Positions 37,612-48,016 of a stretch of DNA of 57,105 nucleotides are shown here, in pieces. Positions within the stretch are counted from its first letter, which is position 1. Every line of letters starts with the position of its first letter. The stretch is from Oscillatoriales cyanobacterium. GTDB lineage: Bacteria; Cyanobacteriota; Cyanobacteriia; Cyanobacteriales; Microcoleaceae. The position numbers and the translations under genes were made by a program. Under the pieces are notes generated by a model. The model did not search any database. It was given only the letters and a program-made list of their open reading frames with translations, and was not told where the DNA came from. Location: assembly GCA_004293365.1 (NCBI GenBank), contig RDYN01000021.1, positions 1 to 57,105 on the forward strand. Direction: 5' to 3'.

Positions 37612-38781
37612 CTAGCGGATATATTCTTTTAAGATGCTGTTGCGATTGGGATGGCGCAACTTCCGCAGGGCTTTAGCTTCGATTTGGCGAATCCTCTCGC
37701 GAGTGACGTTAAAGATTTGACCAATTTCCTCCAAGGTCTTCATCCGTCCGTCGTCTAAGCCGTAACGCAGCCTCAGTACATCCCGTTCTCGGGGGCTGAG
37801 AGTATCCAAAACGCTTTCCAAATCTTCCCTGAGCAAGTTCTTTGAGACTTGATCTTCTGGCGTTTCCCCGTCAGATTCAATAAAGTCTCCCAGGCGCGAG
37901 TCTTCCTCTTTGCCGATCGGAGTTTCTAAAGAAATTGGCAACTGTGCAGATTTAGCAATAAAGCGCAATTTCTCGATCGTCATCTCCATTTTGGTGGCGA
38001 TTTCTTCTTCCGTAGGCTTGCGGCCCATTTCCTGAGAAAGCAGCTTGGTAGTTTTCTTGATCCGCGAGATGGTTTCGTAAAGGTGAACCGGGAGGCGGAT
38101 AGTCCGGGATTGATCGGCGATTGCTCTGGTGATGGCTTGACGTATCCACCAAGTTGCGTAGGTGGAAAACTTGTAGCCTTTTTCGTGATCGAATTTTTCA
38201 GCGGCCCGGATCAGACCCAAAGAGCCTTCTTGAATCAAATCTTGGAAAGACAAACCGCGATTCATGTACTTTTTGGCGATCGACACCACCAAACGCAGGT
38301 TTGATTGCACCATCTTCTCCTTGGCGCGCCGCCCGACGTGGAGTCGGTGACGGAAAGCAGGTAGTGCCATCTCTACAGCAGTAGCCCATTCGTTGTCTTT
38401 GGGTTCGCGGTCCAACTCTTCGAGAAGTTGTTCTCGAACTCGCTCTAATTCCAGCAAATCTGCAATCTTGCGGGCGAGTTCAATCTCTTCGTCAGCTCGC
38501 AACAGTCGAATCCGACCGATTTCTTGCAGGTAAAGACGAATAGAGTCTTCAGTATAATGCTTTTTCTTTGCCTGAGCCCGACGGCGGGCTTTCGCGCCTT
38601 TGCCAGCTTTAGTGTCGTCCTCCTCAGATTGAGAGTCTAGAAAATCTTCTCGATCGTCTTCTTCGTCGATAAAGAGTTCCAACTCGCTTTCCGGTAGAAC
38701 GCTTTCGGCGTTCCTAAGCAACTCGATTGTTTCCATTGTGGGTGTAATTTTGGTTTCGAGTACGGTGTTAGCCTGGATCAT
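37612..38781 (-). CDS. sigA: Principal sigma factor (group 1, SigA/RpoD)
   Basis: A 389-residue primary sigma factor. Region 1.2 ([16 protein letters not shown]), region 2 ([58 protein letters not shown]), region 3 and region 4 ([20 protein letters not shown]) are complete, matching recognition of -10 and -35 elements. The N-terminal 75 residues are acidic then basic ([10 protein letters not shown]), as in cyanobacterial SigA. Length suits group 1 rather than the shorter group 2 factors. It is convergent with hli. Together with rpoB/C1/C2 nearby it supplies most of the core transcription apparatus in this window. Confidence 0.95.
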   Translation of the reverse strand: MIQANTVLETKITPTMETIELLRNAESVLPESELELFIDEEDDREDFLDSQSEEDDTKAGKGAKARRRAQAKKKHYTEDSIRLYLQEIGRIRLLRADEEIELARKIADLLELERVREQLLEELDREPKDNEWATAVEMALPAFRHRLHVGRRAKEKMVQSNLRLVVSIAKKYMNRGLSFQDLIQEGSLGLIRAAEKFDHEKGYKFSTYATWWIRQAITRAIADQSRTIRLPVHLYETISRIKKTTKLLSQEMGRKPTEEEIATKMEMTIEKLRFIAKSAQLPISLETPIGKEEDSRLGDFIESDGETPEDQVSKNLLREDLESVLDTLSPRERDVLRLRYGLDDGRMKTLEEIGQIFNVTRERIRQIEAKALRKLRHPNRNSILKEYIR

Positions 38782-40653
38782 GCCGCCTTCCTCATGCTCC
38801 TGAATTAAAGAATAAATAACAGTGGAATAGTGTCTGTTTGTAGTTTAGACAAGTTAGCCAGTATTGACATGGACGCAGGAAGAAATCGTGGGATTTTCGG
38901 TCTGCTAAATGAAGCAGTGACCGAAACTGCACCAATTTTATGAGTCAAAGTTCGAGTTCTGGGAAAGAAGTAGCCAGCGCATTCACTCGATCGCATACTT
39001 TAACGTCGCAACCTCGGATTGAGCGTGCGGCTTTTTCTTGTTTGGGCGAGTTAACGCATTATCTGCGATACCTAGCCCAGAATAGAAAACCCGGAGATGC
39101 GATCGCACCTCAAAAAATACTGGCTTTTTTACTCGGTACTTCGATGTTTTACCCGTACAAGTTTTCTGGCACGGAACCCTCTAACTTTTATGTTATGGGT
39201 GTCCAAATTTTGATTTGCTTGCTGCTTTACTCTGGTCGTCAGACATCACAGTTGCACGGCAAATTTTCGCCACCTTGGATGCGGTTCTGCTGCGTCAAAT
39301 TTAACAGCAGAGAGTCGAAGCACCACACTGTGAGAATCGGATCTTGCAAAGACCCTTATGATTGTAGCCGTTCTCACAAAAAATGGAAGCTATTTTCCGT
39401 TTTTTGTCAAGAACCTAGAAAACTTTGTCAGCTTAGCTTGACAATACTGACTCATGTCTTGCTCAGCTAAATCCTGAGAACGGCCCGGAAAAACTTGGGC
39501 GCGATCGAACGGCGCTGTTTTGTGTGGATATCTGGGTTAAAAGCTGCGGCGCAGTCTGCCAAAGAGTTAGCAGACAATTTTTGACTTGCCGGAATTGAGA
39601 CCAATACAATCCGTGTAGGTGCACCCATCTTTACCCTGTTTCCCTGAATAGAATCATACGCAATCTGCGATTGAATAAAGCTTGCGAGCTTTAGTTGTAA
39701 GCCGGCAACTCTGGATGAGAGACCGACGATCGCCCCCAATGAAGCGTTGCGGGTTTAGTAGTGCAACAGGGGCTGTCTTTGTTAAGTTAGCTCAATTTTG
39801 AAAAATTGGGCCTGCTTTTGACATTACATCACATTAAGTTCGTAACGTCACATTCTCATTTAAGCTTGCGTGTGAGCTTTGCTGTCTGAGCGATAACAGC
39901 CAGAATGAGACAGTTTGCTAAGAGTTCCCTCGTGCGGTAATTGTTACGCAGCGAACTGCTCAGGTATTGCTCGTCTCTTTAGCTAATATCTACATTCATT
40001 TTAATCTCACAAACAACTTAAGTCGAATATTACTAAGTTTAGCTCGATCTCGCCAAGGTAGATCTTCCCGATCGGCGATCGCCTTGATGGCGCTGCACTC
40101 GATGGATTTGAGAAACTCCAAGCCCAAGAGAGCAGCTAGCCGTTCTACCGACACCTGTTCCCTCAAAAAATGCGACAGTATACCCGCAATCCCAACCATT
40201 ATGATATAGCTGATTCCATCGAAAATCTCAAATCGAAAATTGTCTGACCTGGTTGTTGAAAAGACGTGCAACTTTATACTTGCTTAAAAAATATCCGCTG
40301 CAATATAAAGACGCCATGAAGCCTTTCTCCACAATTCTAAGTAATATTACGGAACGACCTGCTATATTTAAAGCCAACTCATACTATTTTAGATGAAAGA
40401 TTGGGGATTGGGCATGGGAATGATTCATGGGATCGGCGCTGGGATCGGACAAAACAGTTGTATTCTGTTGGGAAACAAAGAGCGGCAAAACCAGGCTCGG
40501 GCTTAAGTATAAAGGCTGGCGCCAAGGACAAAAAATTGGCCCTCAACATTACCCTATTAAAAACAACTGTGCAACCGATCGCGATCGCCACTCCTGTTCC
40601 GCAGTCAATCACCCCTGGGCGAGTCGAAATCTCCGACAACCGCGATCGAATAA
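38782..40653. other. Long region without a convincing gene
   Basis: About 1.9 kb. Open stretches exist at 38940-39470 (plus), 39467-39739 (minus) and 39996-40271 (minus). None shows a known family, a ribosome binding site or even composition; the first looks shifted near 39230, where another frame (LLAALLWSSDITVARQIFAT then LDAVLLRQI and stop) appears more protein-like. I read it as decayed gene remnants plus the sigA promoter region (38782-38940). A GGGATTGGGCATGGG motif lies near 40406. Confidence 0.45.
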
Positions 40654-43600
40654 TTAAACTGCCTCAACTGCACCATAATAAAAAGCTTCAAGGGCTGCGA
40701 CGCAAGTTTTGTCGCCGTACAGACGCCCTTGTCGTTGCGAAATTCGATCGGCAATACTCTGCCTCCATTCCGATTCTAACCCCAGCCTCACAGCTATTTC
40801 TACGTATTCTGCTGCGGTTTGAGCAACTGTTTCGGTCACTCCCAGCATTTGCAAAATCCCAGAGGAATGGCGGCCCCGCATAAATTCTCCCGGACAAGTG
40901 ACAACAGGTAAATTGCACGCGATCGCTTCCAAAGTCGTGTGGCCTCCAGACCAACCGAAACTGTCGAGAAAAACATCAGACAAAAGTTGAAGATTCCAAT
41001 AAGCTTTCTCATCCATTTTAGGTAAAATCGCGCAAAAATCAGCGCTATCCAAACCGTACTTAGCAAAAGTCCGCTGGAGGCGCTGCTGAAACAGTTTACC
41101 AATATCAACATTCGGACGCGATATAAAAGCAAACTGAGCTTGAGGAACCTGTCGGGCAATTTCCGCGAAAATATAGTCGTGTTGCGGCAGGTATTTGCAG
41201 AGAGTTTGACAGCAGAGGTAAACAACAGCCTTCTCCCGCAGGCCAAAATTTGCACGGGTGGCCGTTGCTGCAGGAATCACTGGCTGCGGGTAAGAAATGC
41301 CAATATTCGGCAAGCGAATTAATTTTTCTGAATAATGCAAAACTGCATTTTCCGGTTCCATCAAATCGCTGGAGAGGAAGTAATCGACCGTGGGCAATCC
41401 TGAAGTCACCGGGTGCGCCCAAGAGGTACACTGAATGGGAGCAAGGCGCAAGGCGGCAAGTTGAGTTATTTGCGGTTGCAGCCCAATATCGAGGAATACC
41501 AGTACGTGTAATTGGTCAGCAATAATTTGTTGGCAGATTAATTCTAAGTTGCCGGGGATGTAGTGGAAGGTATCGCTGTAAAATCGGAACTGTTGAGTAA
41601 AGTTGTCTTGCGTCTCGGTAATTTGATAGCAATAGATTTCAAATTCGCTGCTGCCCTGTTGCAGCCAGCCGAGGGTTAATTTGCCCACTGTATGTCCCCA
41701 CAAGCAGCCAGAGATGTAGCCGATGCGAATTTTGCCGCTTTTGCTGGGGGGAGGTAGCGGTAAATCCTTTGCCCACTGCCGATAGTTTGCAGCCATGACT
41801 TTGCGAACAAATTGCCCGTACTGTTTCTGGATATCTAAGTCGTTGCCGCCTTGATAAGCTAGAAAAAAGTTGGTGTGCTGACTGATAATTGTTAAAGCTT
41901 TTTGTTTGCCTGCATCTGTATCGAGGTTGGTTTGTTGGATTAACTGTTTGATTCCCGTCTCGAACCGATCGCGATAAACAGCTATTTCCTCTACACTTTC
42001 ATAAATCACCGGCAGAATTAAATACTGTCCCGGATTAAAAAAGCAGTCTTCGGGAAATAAACTCGACCCATCAACCGCAACTGCGATCGCTTCTGAAGTT
42101 CTCCCGGATGCCAGAGAGGCCAAGACTAAATTGCGGTAAAGACTGGCGCCTGCTGGATAAAGCTCGATCGCCTCCCGGCAAACTTGAATGGCGGCTGCAT
42201 ATTCCTCTAAATGTTGGTAACACTCAGCCAAATTTAAGTATAATTGAAGGTCGCCTGTTTGAACTTCTAAAAATTTCCTGTACTCGATAACGGCTTGTTG
42301 GTATTCGCCGCGCCCGTAGCAATCGCTGCCAAAATAAAGGTATGCTTGAATTGGGTCATTTTTGAGACGGCGGGCAAATTCGAGATTGGCGACAACTTCA
42401 GCAGCATCGGGCTGCAATTGCAGGGCAGTTTCGTAAAGCTCGATCGCGCGATCGACTTCGGTTTGCGACAGCAGCAAATTGCCCAGATTCAGGTAGCTGC
42501 CAAAATGAGCGGGATTAAGTGCGATCGCTTGACGGTAAATTGACTCAGCTTGATTAATATTACCGATTTGTCCTAAAATATTACCTAAATTATTATAAGC
42601 ATCAATGCAGTTGGGTTCGAGGGCGATCGCCTCTCGATAAGCTGTGACGGCACCGATAACATCCCCGGTTTTTTCCAAGACCAAACCCAAGCTGTAATGA
42701 GTGCCAGCTACGGAGGAATCCACTGCCAAACATTCGCTCAGCACCTGTTGCGCTTCTCGATACCGGTCTGTGGCATAATAAAGTATACCGAGATTTTGCC
42801 AAGCATCTACTTGATTTGGATCGTACTGCAAAACTTGCTTGTACTTCTCCTCTGCTGCGATAAATTGTCCGGCTTGGTGCAGGTTTAAAGCTTGACTGTA
42901 CAGTTCTTGTGCGATATTTTTCCGGTCGGATTGCTGCAAATCGTAAATTGATTGAATCGCATCTCGATTTCGCAATTGCTGAAAAGTTGACCGCTCGTAA
43001 TTGCCGGATGTATTGACATCCCAACTGAAAACCTGCAAGCCATTCCAAGCATTGCTAAATTCAGGCGCTGAAAAATCTAGCAGCAGTTGGCATTGAGGAT
43101 TAGCGACGACAAAATCCCAGTTGGCTTGACGCGGAGTTTCCCAATTGCTATTGCTGACGACAATCAGTGCCGAGTCTGCTAAAAACGGTTTGGATAACAG
43201 TAAAGCTAGTAAGTGCGATCGATAATCATGAGCGGCATCATAAAATAATACACCAATGCGATCGGGTGATTGTATTTCCCGCAAATCCCAGAAAAATTCC
43301 TCAAAATTTTGATTGCAAAAGAAAACTTGTTCTGATATATTAAAATTGGCTAAGTTTTGTCCTAAATTATCGCTGCTGTCGCCAAAAGTATCAAATTCCG
43401 AAAAGTCATCAACGGCACAAGCTGTTATTTCTGCATGATTTAGCAGCGTACCGATTAAGCTTCCGCCTTGAAAGCAGCCGATTTCGCAGTAAATTTCATC
43501 GGGAGACATACATTCGACAGCCCAATTTAGCAACTGCATTGCATTGGCTGTCGTTGTGGTTTGAAGTGAGTTGATTATTTGCTGAAATTGATGGGACTTT

Positions 43601-43671
43601 GGTTCGGCTTGCGGTTGTCCCCAGTTATTGTACAACTCGGATATTTGTTCGAGAAATCTTTGGTATTCCAT
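40654..43671 (-). CDS. Methyltransferase-TPR-OGT-like glycosyltransferase fusion
   Basis: A 1005-residue three-part cytoplasmic protein. Residues about 1-225 form a class I SAM methyltransferase-like domain (EIYCEIGCFQGGSLIGTLL, later VLFYDAAHDYRSHLLALLL). Residues about 245-550 are roughly eight TPRs (AWQNLGILYYATDRYREAQQ, AYNNLGNILGQIGNINQAES and similar). Residues 640-1005 match the O-GlcNAc transferase/SPINDLY catalytic region (GT41): GYISGCLWGHTVGKL, PIQCTSWAHPVTSGLPTVDY, DVFLDSFGWSGGHTTLEAIA and LPVVTCPGEFMRGRHSSGIL. The last two are UDP-sugar-site motifs. It may glycosylate proteins or, with the first domain, modify a sugar chain; the acceptor is unknown. It stands alone, next to a large repeat array. 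Confidence 0.88.
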   Translation of the reverse strand: MEYQRFLEQISELYNNWGQPQAEPKSHQFQQIINSLQTTTTANAMQLLNWAVECMSPDEIYCEIGCFQGGSLIGTLLNHAEITACAVDDFSEFDTFGDSSDNLGQNLANFNISEQVFFCNQNFEEFFWDLREIQSPDRIGVLFYDAAHDYRSHLLALLLSKPFLADSALIVVSNSNWETPRQANWDFVVANPQCQLLLDFSAPEFSNAWNGLQVFSWDVNTSGNYERSTFQQLRNRDAIQSIYDLQQSDRKNIAQELYSQALNLHQAGQFIAAEEKYKQVLQYDPNQVDAWQNLGILYYATDRYREAQQVLSECLAVDSSVAGTHYSLGLVLEKTGDVIGAVTAYREAIALEPNCIDAYNNLGNILGQIGNINQAESIYRQAIALNPAHFGSYLNLGNLLLSQTEVDRAIELYETALQLQPDAAEVVANLEFARRLKNDPIQAYLYFGSDCYGRGEYQQAVIEYRKFLEVQTGDLQLYLNLAECYQHLEEYAAAIQVCREAIELYPAGASLYRNLVLASLASGRTSEAIAVAVDGSSLFPEDCFFNPGQYLILPVIYESVEEIAVYRDRFETGIKQLIQQTNLDTDAGKQKALTIISQHTNFFLAYQGGNDLDIQKQYGQFVRKVMAANYRQWAKDLPLPPPSKSGKIRIGYISGCLWGHTVGKLTLGWLQQGSSEFEIYCYQITETQDNFTQQFRFYSDTFHYIPGNLELICQQIIADQLHVLVFLDIGLQPQITQLAALRLAPIQCTSWAHPVTSGLPTVDYFLSSDLMEPENAVLHYSEKLIRLPNIGISYPQPVIPAATATRANFGLREKAVVYLCCQTLCKYLPQHDYIFAEIARQVPQAQFAFISRPNVDIGKLFQQRLQRTFAKYGLDSADFCAILPKMDEKAYWNLQLLSDVFLDSFGWSGGHTTLEAIACNLPVVTCPGEFMRGRHSSGILQMLGVTETVAQTAAEYVEIAVRLGLESEWRQSIADRISQRQGRLYGDKTCVAALEAFYYGAVEAV

Positions 43672-43692
43672 CTTTTGCGTTTGGTTCTTAAA

Positions 43693-44195
43693 TGGTTCGT
43701 AGTGAGGACTTTAGTCCTCATAAAAGAAAGGACTGAAGTCCTTACTACGAACCTTTTTTAGAGCTAAATTCCTGAGGGAAGAAAGGACTGAAGTCCTCAC
43801 TACGAACCTTTTTTAGCGCTCGATTCATGAGAGAAGAAAGGACTGAAGTCCTTACTACGAACCTTTTTTAGCGCTCGATTCATGAGAGAAGAAAGGACTG
43901 AAGTCCTTACTACGAACCTTTTTTAGCACTCGATTCATGAGAGAAGAAAGGACTGAAGTCCTTACTACGAACCTTTTTTAGAGCTAAATTCCTGAGGAAA
44001 GAAAGGACTGAAGTCCTCACTACGAACCTTTTTTAGGAGATAAAGTCCTCGGGAAAGAAAGGACTGAAGTCCTTACTACGAACCTTTTTTAGGAGATAAA
44101 GTCCTCGGGAAAGAAAGGACTGAAGTCCTTACTACGAACCTTTTTTAGCGATCGATTCATGAGAGAAGAAAGGACTGAAGTCCTCACTACGAACC
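43693..44195. repeat. Tandem array of nine 55/56-bp units
   Basis: Each unit is GAAAGGACTGAAGTCCTTAC + TACGAACCTTTTTTAG + about 20 bases of GCGCTCGATTCATGAGAGA or GAGCTAAATTCCTGAGGAA type. Unit starts (GACTG) are at 43731, 43786, 43841, 43896, 43951, 44006, 44062, 44118 and 44173. Inter-palindrome stretches are shared between units. A first inverted copy lies at 43693-43719. Confidence 0.95.
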
Positions 44196-44206
44196 AATCT
44201 TTCGTA

Positions 44207-45091
44207 TTACTGTTGGTTGCGGAGGCGGGGATTGACAAATTCGTTCAATCCTTCTCCCACCAAAGACAGTCCGACTACCATTAAAGTCATGGCTAAACCG
44301 GGAAACAAAGCTGTCCACCAAATACCGGTAGGTAGGGCGTCTAAAGCTAAGCGCAAATCGTGTCCCCATTCGGGGGTTTCTTCGGGAAGTCCTAAACCGA
44401 GAAATCCTAAACCTCCTAATGTTAAAATGGCATCGGCGGCGTTGAGCGCGAACAGCACCGGTACGCTCTGAATCACGTTGAGAAATAAGTAGCGCGACAG
44501 CACTGTCCAAGTGTCTGCACCCATGGCGCGGGCGGCTTCGACAAATAATTCGGTTTTGACGCTGGCGGTGTGATTCCTGACGACGCGGTAGTATTGAGGG
44601 ATGTAGGAAATGCTCAGGGCGATCGCAGCATTCAATACTCCTTTTCCCACGACAAATGCTAAAGTTAAGGAAAGCAGCAATCCCGGCAACGTATAAATTG
44701 TATCCATTAAAAATAACAGCGCGCGATCGAGCTTTCCGCCCAAATAACCGCTAACCAAACCCAGCGGCACTCCGACAAACAAACTCAACGCTGTCGCTAA
44801 AATCACGACTTGCCAAGCCGCCCGCGAAGCAAACAGCGTGCGCGAAAAAACATCGTAGCCGCTGCGGCTGGTACCAAACCAATAATTCGCCGACGGCGGT
44901 TCGTGAATCGGGTTAATCAAAGCATCGGTAGGATTTTGCAGCCATCCCCAAGCTTGCATTGCCGGAGACAAGGTTGCTACTATGATAAATAAGGCAGTTA
45001 TTGCCAAACCCGCCCACATCATTTTCATTGACAGGCTTGACGGTGAGGCAATGTTGAGAAATCGCGGTAACTGAATTTTGGTTAGTGTCAT
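44207..45091 (-). CDS. Oligopeptide/dipeptide-type ABC permease (OppC/DppC family)
   Basis: A 294-residue inner-membrane permease with about six transmembrane segments. The family features are an N-terminal OppC-like membrane segment, the motif YWFGTSRSGYDVFSRTLFAS and the EAA-loop VEAARAMGADTWTVLSRYLF, which docks the ATPase. Substrate is probably a peptide or nickel-type solute; the sequence does not decide. No partner OppB, OppA or OppD gene is in the window. The TPR fragment upstream ends only 10 bases from its start, so they are probably co-transcribed. The stop lies 11 bases from the 55-bp repeat array. Confidence 0.9.
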   Translation of the reverse strand: MTLTKIQLPRFLNIASPSSLSMKMMWAGLAITALFIIVATLSPAMQAWGWLQNPTDALINPIHEPPSANYWFGTSRSGYDVFSRTLFASRAAWQVVILATALSLFVGVPLGLVSGYLGGKLDRALLFLMDTIYTLPGLLLSLTLAFVVGKGVLNAAIALSISYIPQYYRVVRNHTASVKTELFVEAARAMGADTWTVLSRYLFLNVIQSVPVLFALNAADAILTLGGLGFLGLGLPEETPEWGHDLRLALDALPTGIWWTALFPGLAMTLMVVGLSLVGEGLNEFVNPRLRNQQ

Positions 45092-45101
45092 TTTTAGCTA
45101 T

Positions 45102-45440
45102 TTACTCAGCGAACATTAGTCTAATTTTTGCTAAATTTTCCTGGGCTGCTGTACAGTTTTCATCGAAAGTCAGCGCTAGTTCAAATGCCGATACTGCATC
45201 CGACCAGCGCTTCAGGTTAATATAAGCTAGACCCAAACAGCAAGCCGGGTCGGTGGTAGTGAAACTTGGCTCGAAAGGTTCTCCTTTATAGTAGCTGCTA
45301 TCTTTGCCCAGTTTCAGGCAATTCTCAAAGTAAGCAACGGCACCTAACGGAAATCCTAAATTAATTAATGTCATGCCAGCTATATAATTTAGGGGAGGAT
45401 AGTTGGGACACCATTCTAGACCTCGCTGACAAAGTAACAC
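45102..45440 (-). pseudogene. TPR-protein gene, probably 5'-truncated by a MITE
   Basis: A 112-residue product with three TPR-like helices pairs (NYIAGMTLINLGFPLGAVAY, CLGLAYINLKRWSDAVSAFE). The same frame is open further upstream to 45491 (VFTLAGRSLQNKDYETTVLL), in normal TPR style, but there meets the end of a MITE. Beyond the MITE the frame is closed by stops, so the original 5' part is lost or was already degraded. A shorter product from 45440 could still be made and would overlap with the downstream permease operon by spacing (10 bases). Confidence 0.65.
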
Positions 45441-45491
45441 GGTTGTTTCATAGTCTTTATTTTGGAGCGATCGCCCTGCTAAAGTAAAAAC

Positions 45492-45603
45492 GGCGTTGCT
45501 TAATCGGGGTATGAAAAAAACAAGTTGAAAATCCCCAAGCTTTGTCGATACTGGTTTCCATGACTGGTATATTTAGCCTTTCCTACCGTAAATCAGCAAC
45601 GCC
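45492..45603. mobile_element. 112-bp MITE with 11-bp terminal repeats and 5-bp target duplication
   Basis: Left end GGCGTTGCTTA, right end TCAGCAACGCC (10 of 11 complementary). Flanking AAAAC is duplicated (45487-45491 and 45604-45608), so precise removal gives AAAAACGGCGTCACTC. Non-coding. It has inserted in the 5' region of a TPR gene. Confidence 0.88.
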
Positions 45604-45652
45604 AAAACGGCGTCACTCTAATTTTATCAAACATCATCGCAGGCGATCGACC

Positions 45653-45825
45653 AGGTTCGTAGTGAGGACTTTAGTCCTTCAGGTTCGTAGTGAGGACTTT
45701 AGTCCTTCAGGTTCGTAGTCAGGACTTTAGTCCTTCAGGTTCGTAGTCAGGACTTTAGTCCTTCAGGTTCGTAGTCAGGACTTTAGTCCTTCCGAAAGCG
45801 CGGACTGAAGTCCTGACTACGAGCC
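45653..45825. repeat. 28-bp tandem array of the GGACTTTAGTCC family
   Basis: About five direct copies of AGGTTCGTAGTCAGGACTTT + AGTCCTTC, then one inverted copy ending GACTACGAGCC. The first two copies have GTGAGG, the next three GTCAGG, showing local duplication after a point change. Confidence 0.95.
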
Positions 45826-45859
45826 AATGCGATTGCGGTCATTCTCTACAGACACAATC

Positions 45860-47230
45860 TTACAAATTGCTGGCAATTAACTCGCGGTACTGGCTTTTCG
45901 GCTTAACTCCCTTGAGCTCAGTCACCAAAGCCTTATCTTTAAAATACTGAATCGTCGGCGTACCAATCACGCCAGCATTTTCAGCAATTTCCGGATCTTC
46001 TTCGATGTCAATTTCCACATAGTGAATTTTGCCATCGAACTCGTCTACTACTTTGCTCAAAATCGGTTTGAGACTGTGGCAGGGGCCGCAACTCGGAGCC
46101 GAGTATTTGACCACAATCAGCCGATCGCTCTCGTGGAACAACTTCCGCAGAGCAAAACCTCCTTCGTGGCGGGTGTCGTTGATATCAAAATTCTCGCTGG
46201 TTTTGCGGACTTTGGGAGCTTCCGGCGCGGCGGGTGGTCGATCGGATTCCTCGGCTTGATGAAATTCTTGCATTAAACCGTTGGACGACAGCCAGCGCTC
46301 TGCGAGCATCGCCCCCATACAGCCGCTGCCGGCCGCAGTGATGGCTTGGCGAAACTCGTGGTCTTGCACGTCGCCCACGGCGTAAACTCCCTCGACGCTG
46401 GTTTCTACCGAACCGTGTTTGGTGGCAATATAGCCTACTTCGTCGAGTTCTAGTTGACCTTGGAACAGTTGAGTGTTGGGAGTGTGACCGATCGCGTAAA
46501 ACAAACCCTTCACCAGCAAATCGCTCTCGGCACCGGTTTCAATATTTCTCAGTCTCACCCCGTCCATTTTGCCTCCCGGCACTCCCAAAATATCCACGGC
46601 TTCGGTGTTCCAGTGGACGGTAATTTTAGGATTGCTCAGCACTCGGTCTTGCATGGCTTTGCTAGCGCGCATCCGATCGCGCCGCACCAGCATGTGGACG
46701 TGAGAGCCGTATTTTGTCAGATAAATAGATTCTTCCGCTGCCGTATCGCCCGCGCCGATGACAGCTAAATCTACTCCTTTAAAAATTGGGGTAGCGCCGT
46801 CGCAAATCGCACAGGCAGAAATGCCGTGACTCCAAAATACGTGCTCGCTAGGCAAACCCAACCTTTTGGCAGTCGCGCCTGTAGCGATTACTATGGCGTG
46901 GGTTTTGATTTCTCGGTCTTCCGATCGCACTGTAAACGGACGCTGGCTCAAATCGACGTAAGTTACATCTTCCGTGTATAACTCCGCACCCCAGCGCACT
47001 GCTTGAGCTTTCATCCGATCCATCAGTTGCGGCCCGGTGATGCCTTCGGGAAAGCCGGGGAAGTTTTCGACTTCTGTGGTGGTCATCAGTTGACCGCCGG
47101 GGATGCCTCCGGTTTGGTAGCCTTCAAAGACTATGGGTTTCAGGTTGGCTCTCCCGGCGTAGATGGCTGCTGTGTAGCCTGCTGGGCCAGAGCCGATAAT
47201 TACTAGGTTTTCTACGGTTTCCTTGGTCAT
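45860..47230 (-). CDS. trxB: NADPH-thioredoxin reductase with C-terminal thioredoxin domain (NTRC)
   Basis: A 456-residue bifunctional enzyme. Residues 1-315 are a thioredoxin reductase: FAD site [18 protein letters not shown], redox centre CAIC (in [12 protein letters not shown]), NADPH site GAGDTAAEE and YAVGDVQD. After a linker (320-350) comes a thioredoxin domain with the active site CGPC (in [13 protein letters not shown]) and the cis-proline VIGTPT. This is NTRC, which reduces 2-Cys peroxiredoxin and regulates plastid-type metabolism. Start ATG at 47230 is the family start. It stands alone; its 3' end lies next to the 28-bp repeat array. Confidence 0.96.
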   Translation of the reverse strand: MTKETVENLVIIGSGPAGYTAAIYAGRANLKPIVFEGYQTGGIPGGQLMTTTEVENFPGFPEGITGPQLMDRMKAQAVRWGAELYTEDVTYVDLSQRPFTVRSEDREIKTHAIVIATGATAKRLGLPSEHVFWSHGISACAICDGATPIFKGVDLAVIGAGDTAAEESIYLTKYGSHVHMLVRRDRMRASKAMQDRVLSNPKITVHWNTEAVDILGVPGGKMDGVRLRNIETGAESDLLVKGLFYAIGHTPNTQLFQGQLELDEVGYIATKHGSVETSVEGVYAVGDVQDHEFRQAITAAGSGCMGAMLAERWLSSNGLMQEFHQAEESDRPPAAPEAPKVRKTSENFDINDTRHEGGFALRKLFHESDRLIVVKYSAPSCGPCHSLKPILSKVVDEFDGKIHYVEIDIEEDPEIAENAGVIGTPTIQYFKDKALVTELKGVKPKSQYRELIASNL

Positions 47231-48016
47231 AGCTATTTAGCTGAACTCATAACGACTTCGTTTAATTTATTGTAGCAGATTTAAAGCTTGAGGCTATACG
47301 ATTTTAGATTTTAGATTTTAGATTTTAGACTTTAGACTGGCAATGATTGATTTTGTATGGGTTTGCAGCTTGCTTACAGTTGCATTCTTTTTTTTCACTT
47401 AGGTTGATGCGATGGTGCGATCGAGTGTATCTACTATTTTTCAGGGAATGAGGGCGATCGGGACAATTAAAGCTAGTTTGATAAGCAAAAATGATACTAA
47501 AACTAATTTTATTTTAAATGTTCAATCAATTTCCCAAAACCCCCAAAATTACCCCCCTTCACTATTGATTCCATTCTCATTTGCTTGACGAATTTGCGCC
47601 GTTTGAGCTATTATACAATTCCGATACTCAAGGGGTGCTATGACTAATTTTTGATTTTAAGCCTGAAACCCTTTAAAACCGTAAAATTATCAATTTTGTA
47701 AATGTAATATCTACAATTTTTTATGCGAAATACGCATTTTACGGTTTAAGAATTGTAACGTAAATTTGGGTTAATTTGACAAAAAACAGTGTTTGTGATA
47801 TGTAATGCGCGATCGGGGAAAAATGCGATCGAGATTTTTACTTTCTTCCCAGCAGAAGATTATCTACTACTACTTCTTCTTCTTCTTCTTCTTCGTGTTC
47901 TTCGCGTCTTCGCGGTTCAATCATAGGAATTCCTCCGCGTCGAAAAGACTAACCGATCCATCGCACAGGCGGGACGCCCGTGCCACAATTAACAGAGAAT
48001 TTTGTACTTGTGTCTG
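47231..48016. other. Intergenic region with several short repeats and a putative promoter
   Basis: Contains TTTTAGATTTTAGATTTTAG 7-mers (47302-47333), a CTTCTTCTTCTTCTTCTTCG tract (47872-47895) and a GGCGGGACGCCCGTGCCAC palindrome (47967-47986; also at 53707-53726). A TTGACA (47777) with a 17-base spacer to TATGTA is a plausible promoter for the downstream fusion gene. No gene is seen. Confidence 0.5.

Noticed and set aside
38940..39470. 176-codon open frame after the sigA promoter
   Set aside because: Its composition (many S, C, H, K, low order) is not protein-like, no ribosome binding site, and a different frame looks better after 39230; treated as a remnant.
39467..39739. 90-codon minus-strand frame
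   Set aside because: No recognised family, no ribosome binding site; not distinguishable from chance.
39996..40271. 91-codon minus-strand frame with a hydrophobic stretch
   Set aside because: One hydrophobic stretch alone is not evidence; start codon lacks context and no family is known.
43693..44195. CRISPR-like array (regular repeats about 55 bp apart)
   Set aside because: Interiors are shared between units and are not unique spacers, the repeat is a known dispersed palindrome in the window, and no cas gene is present.
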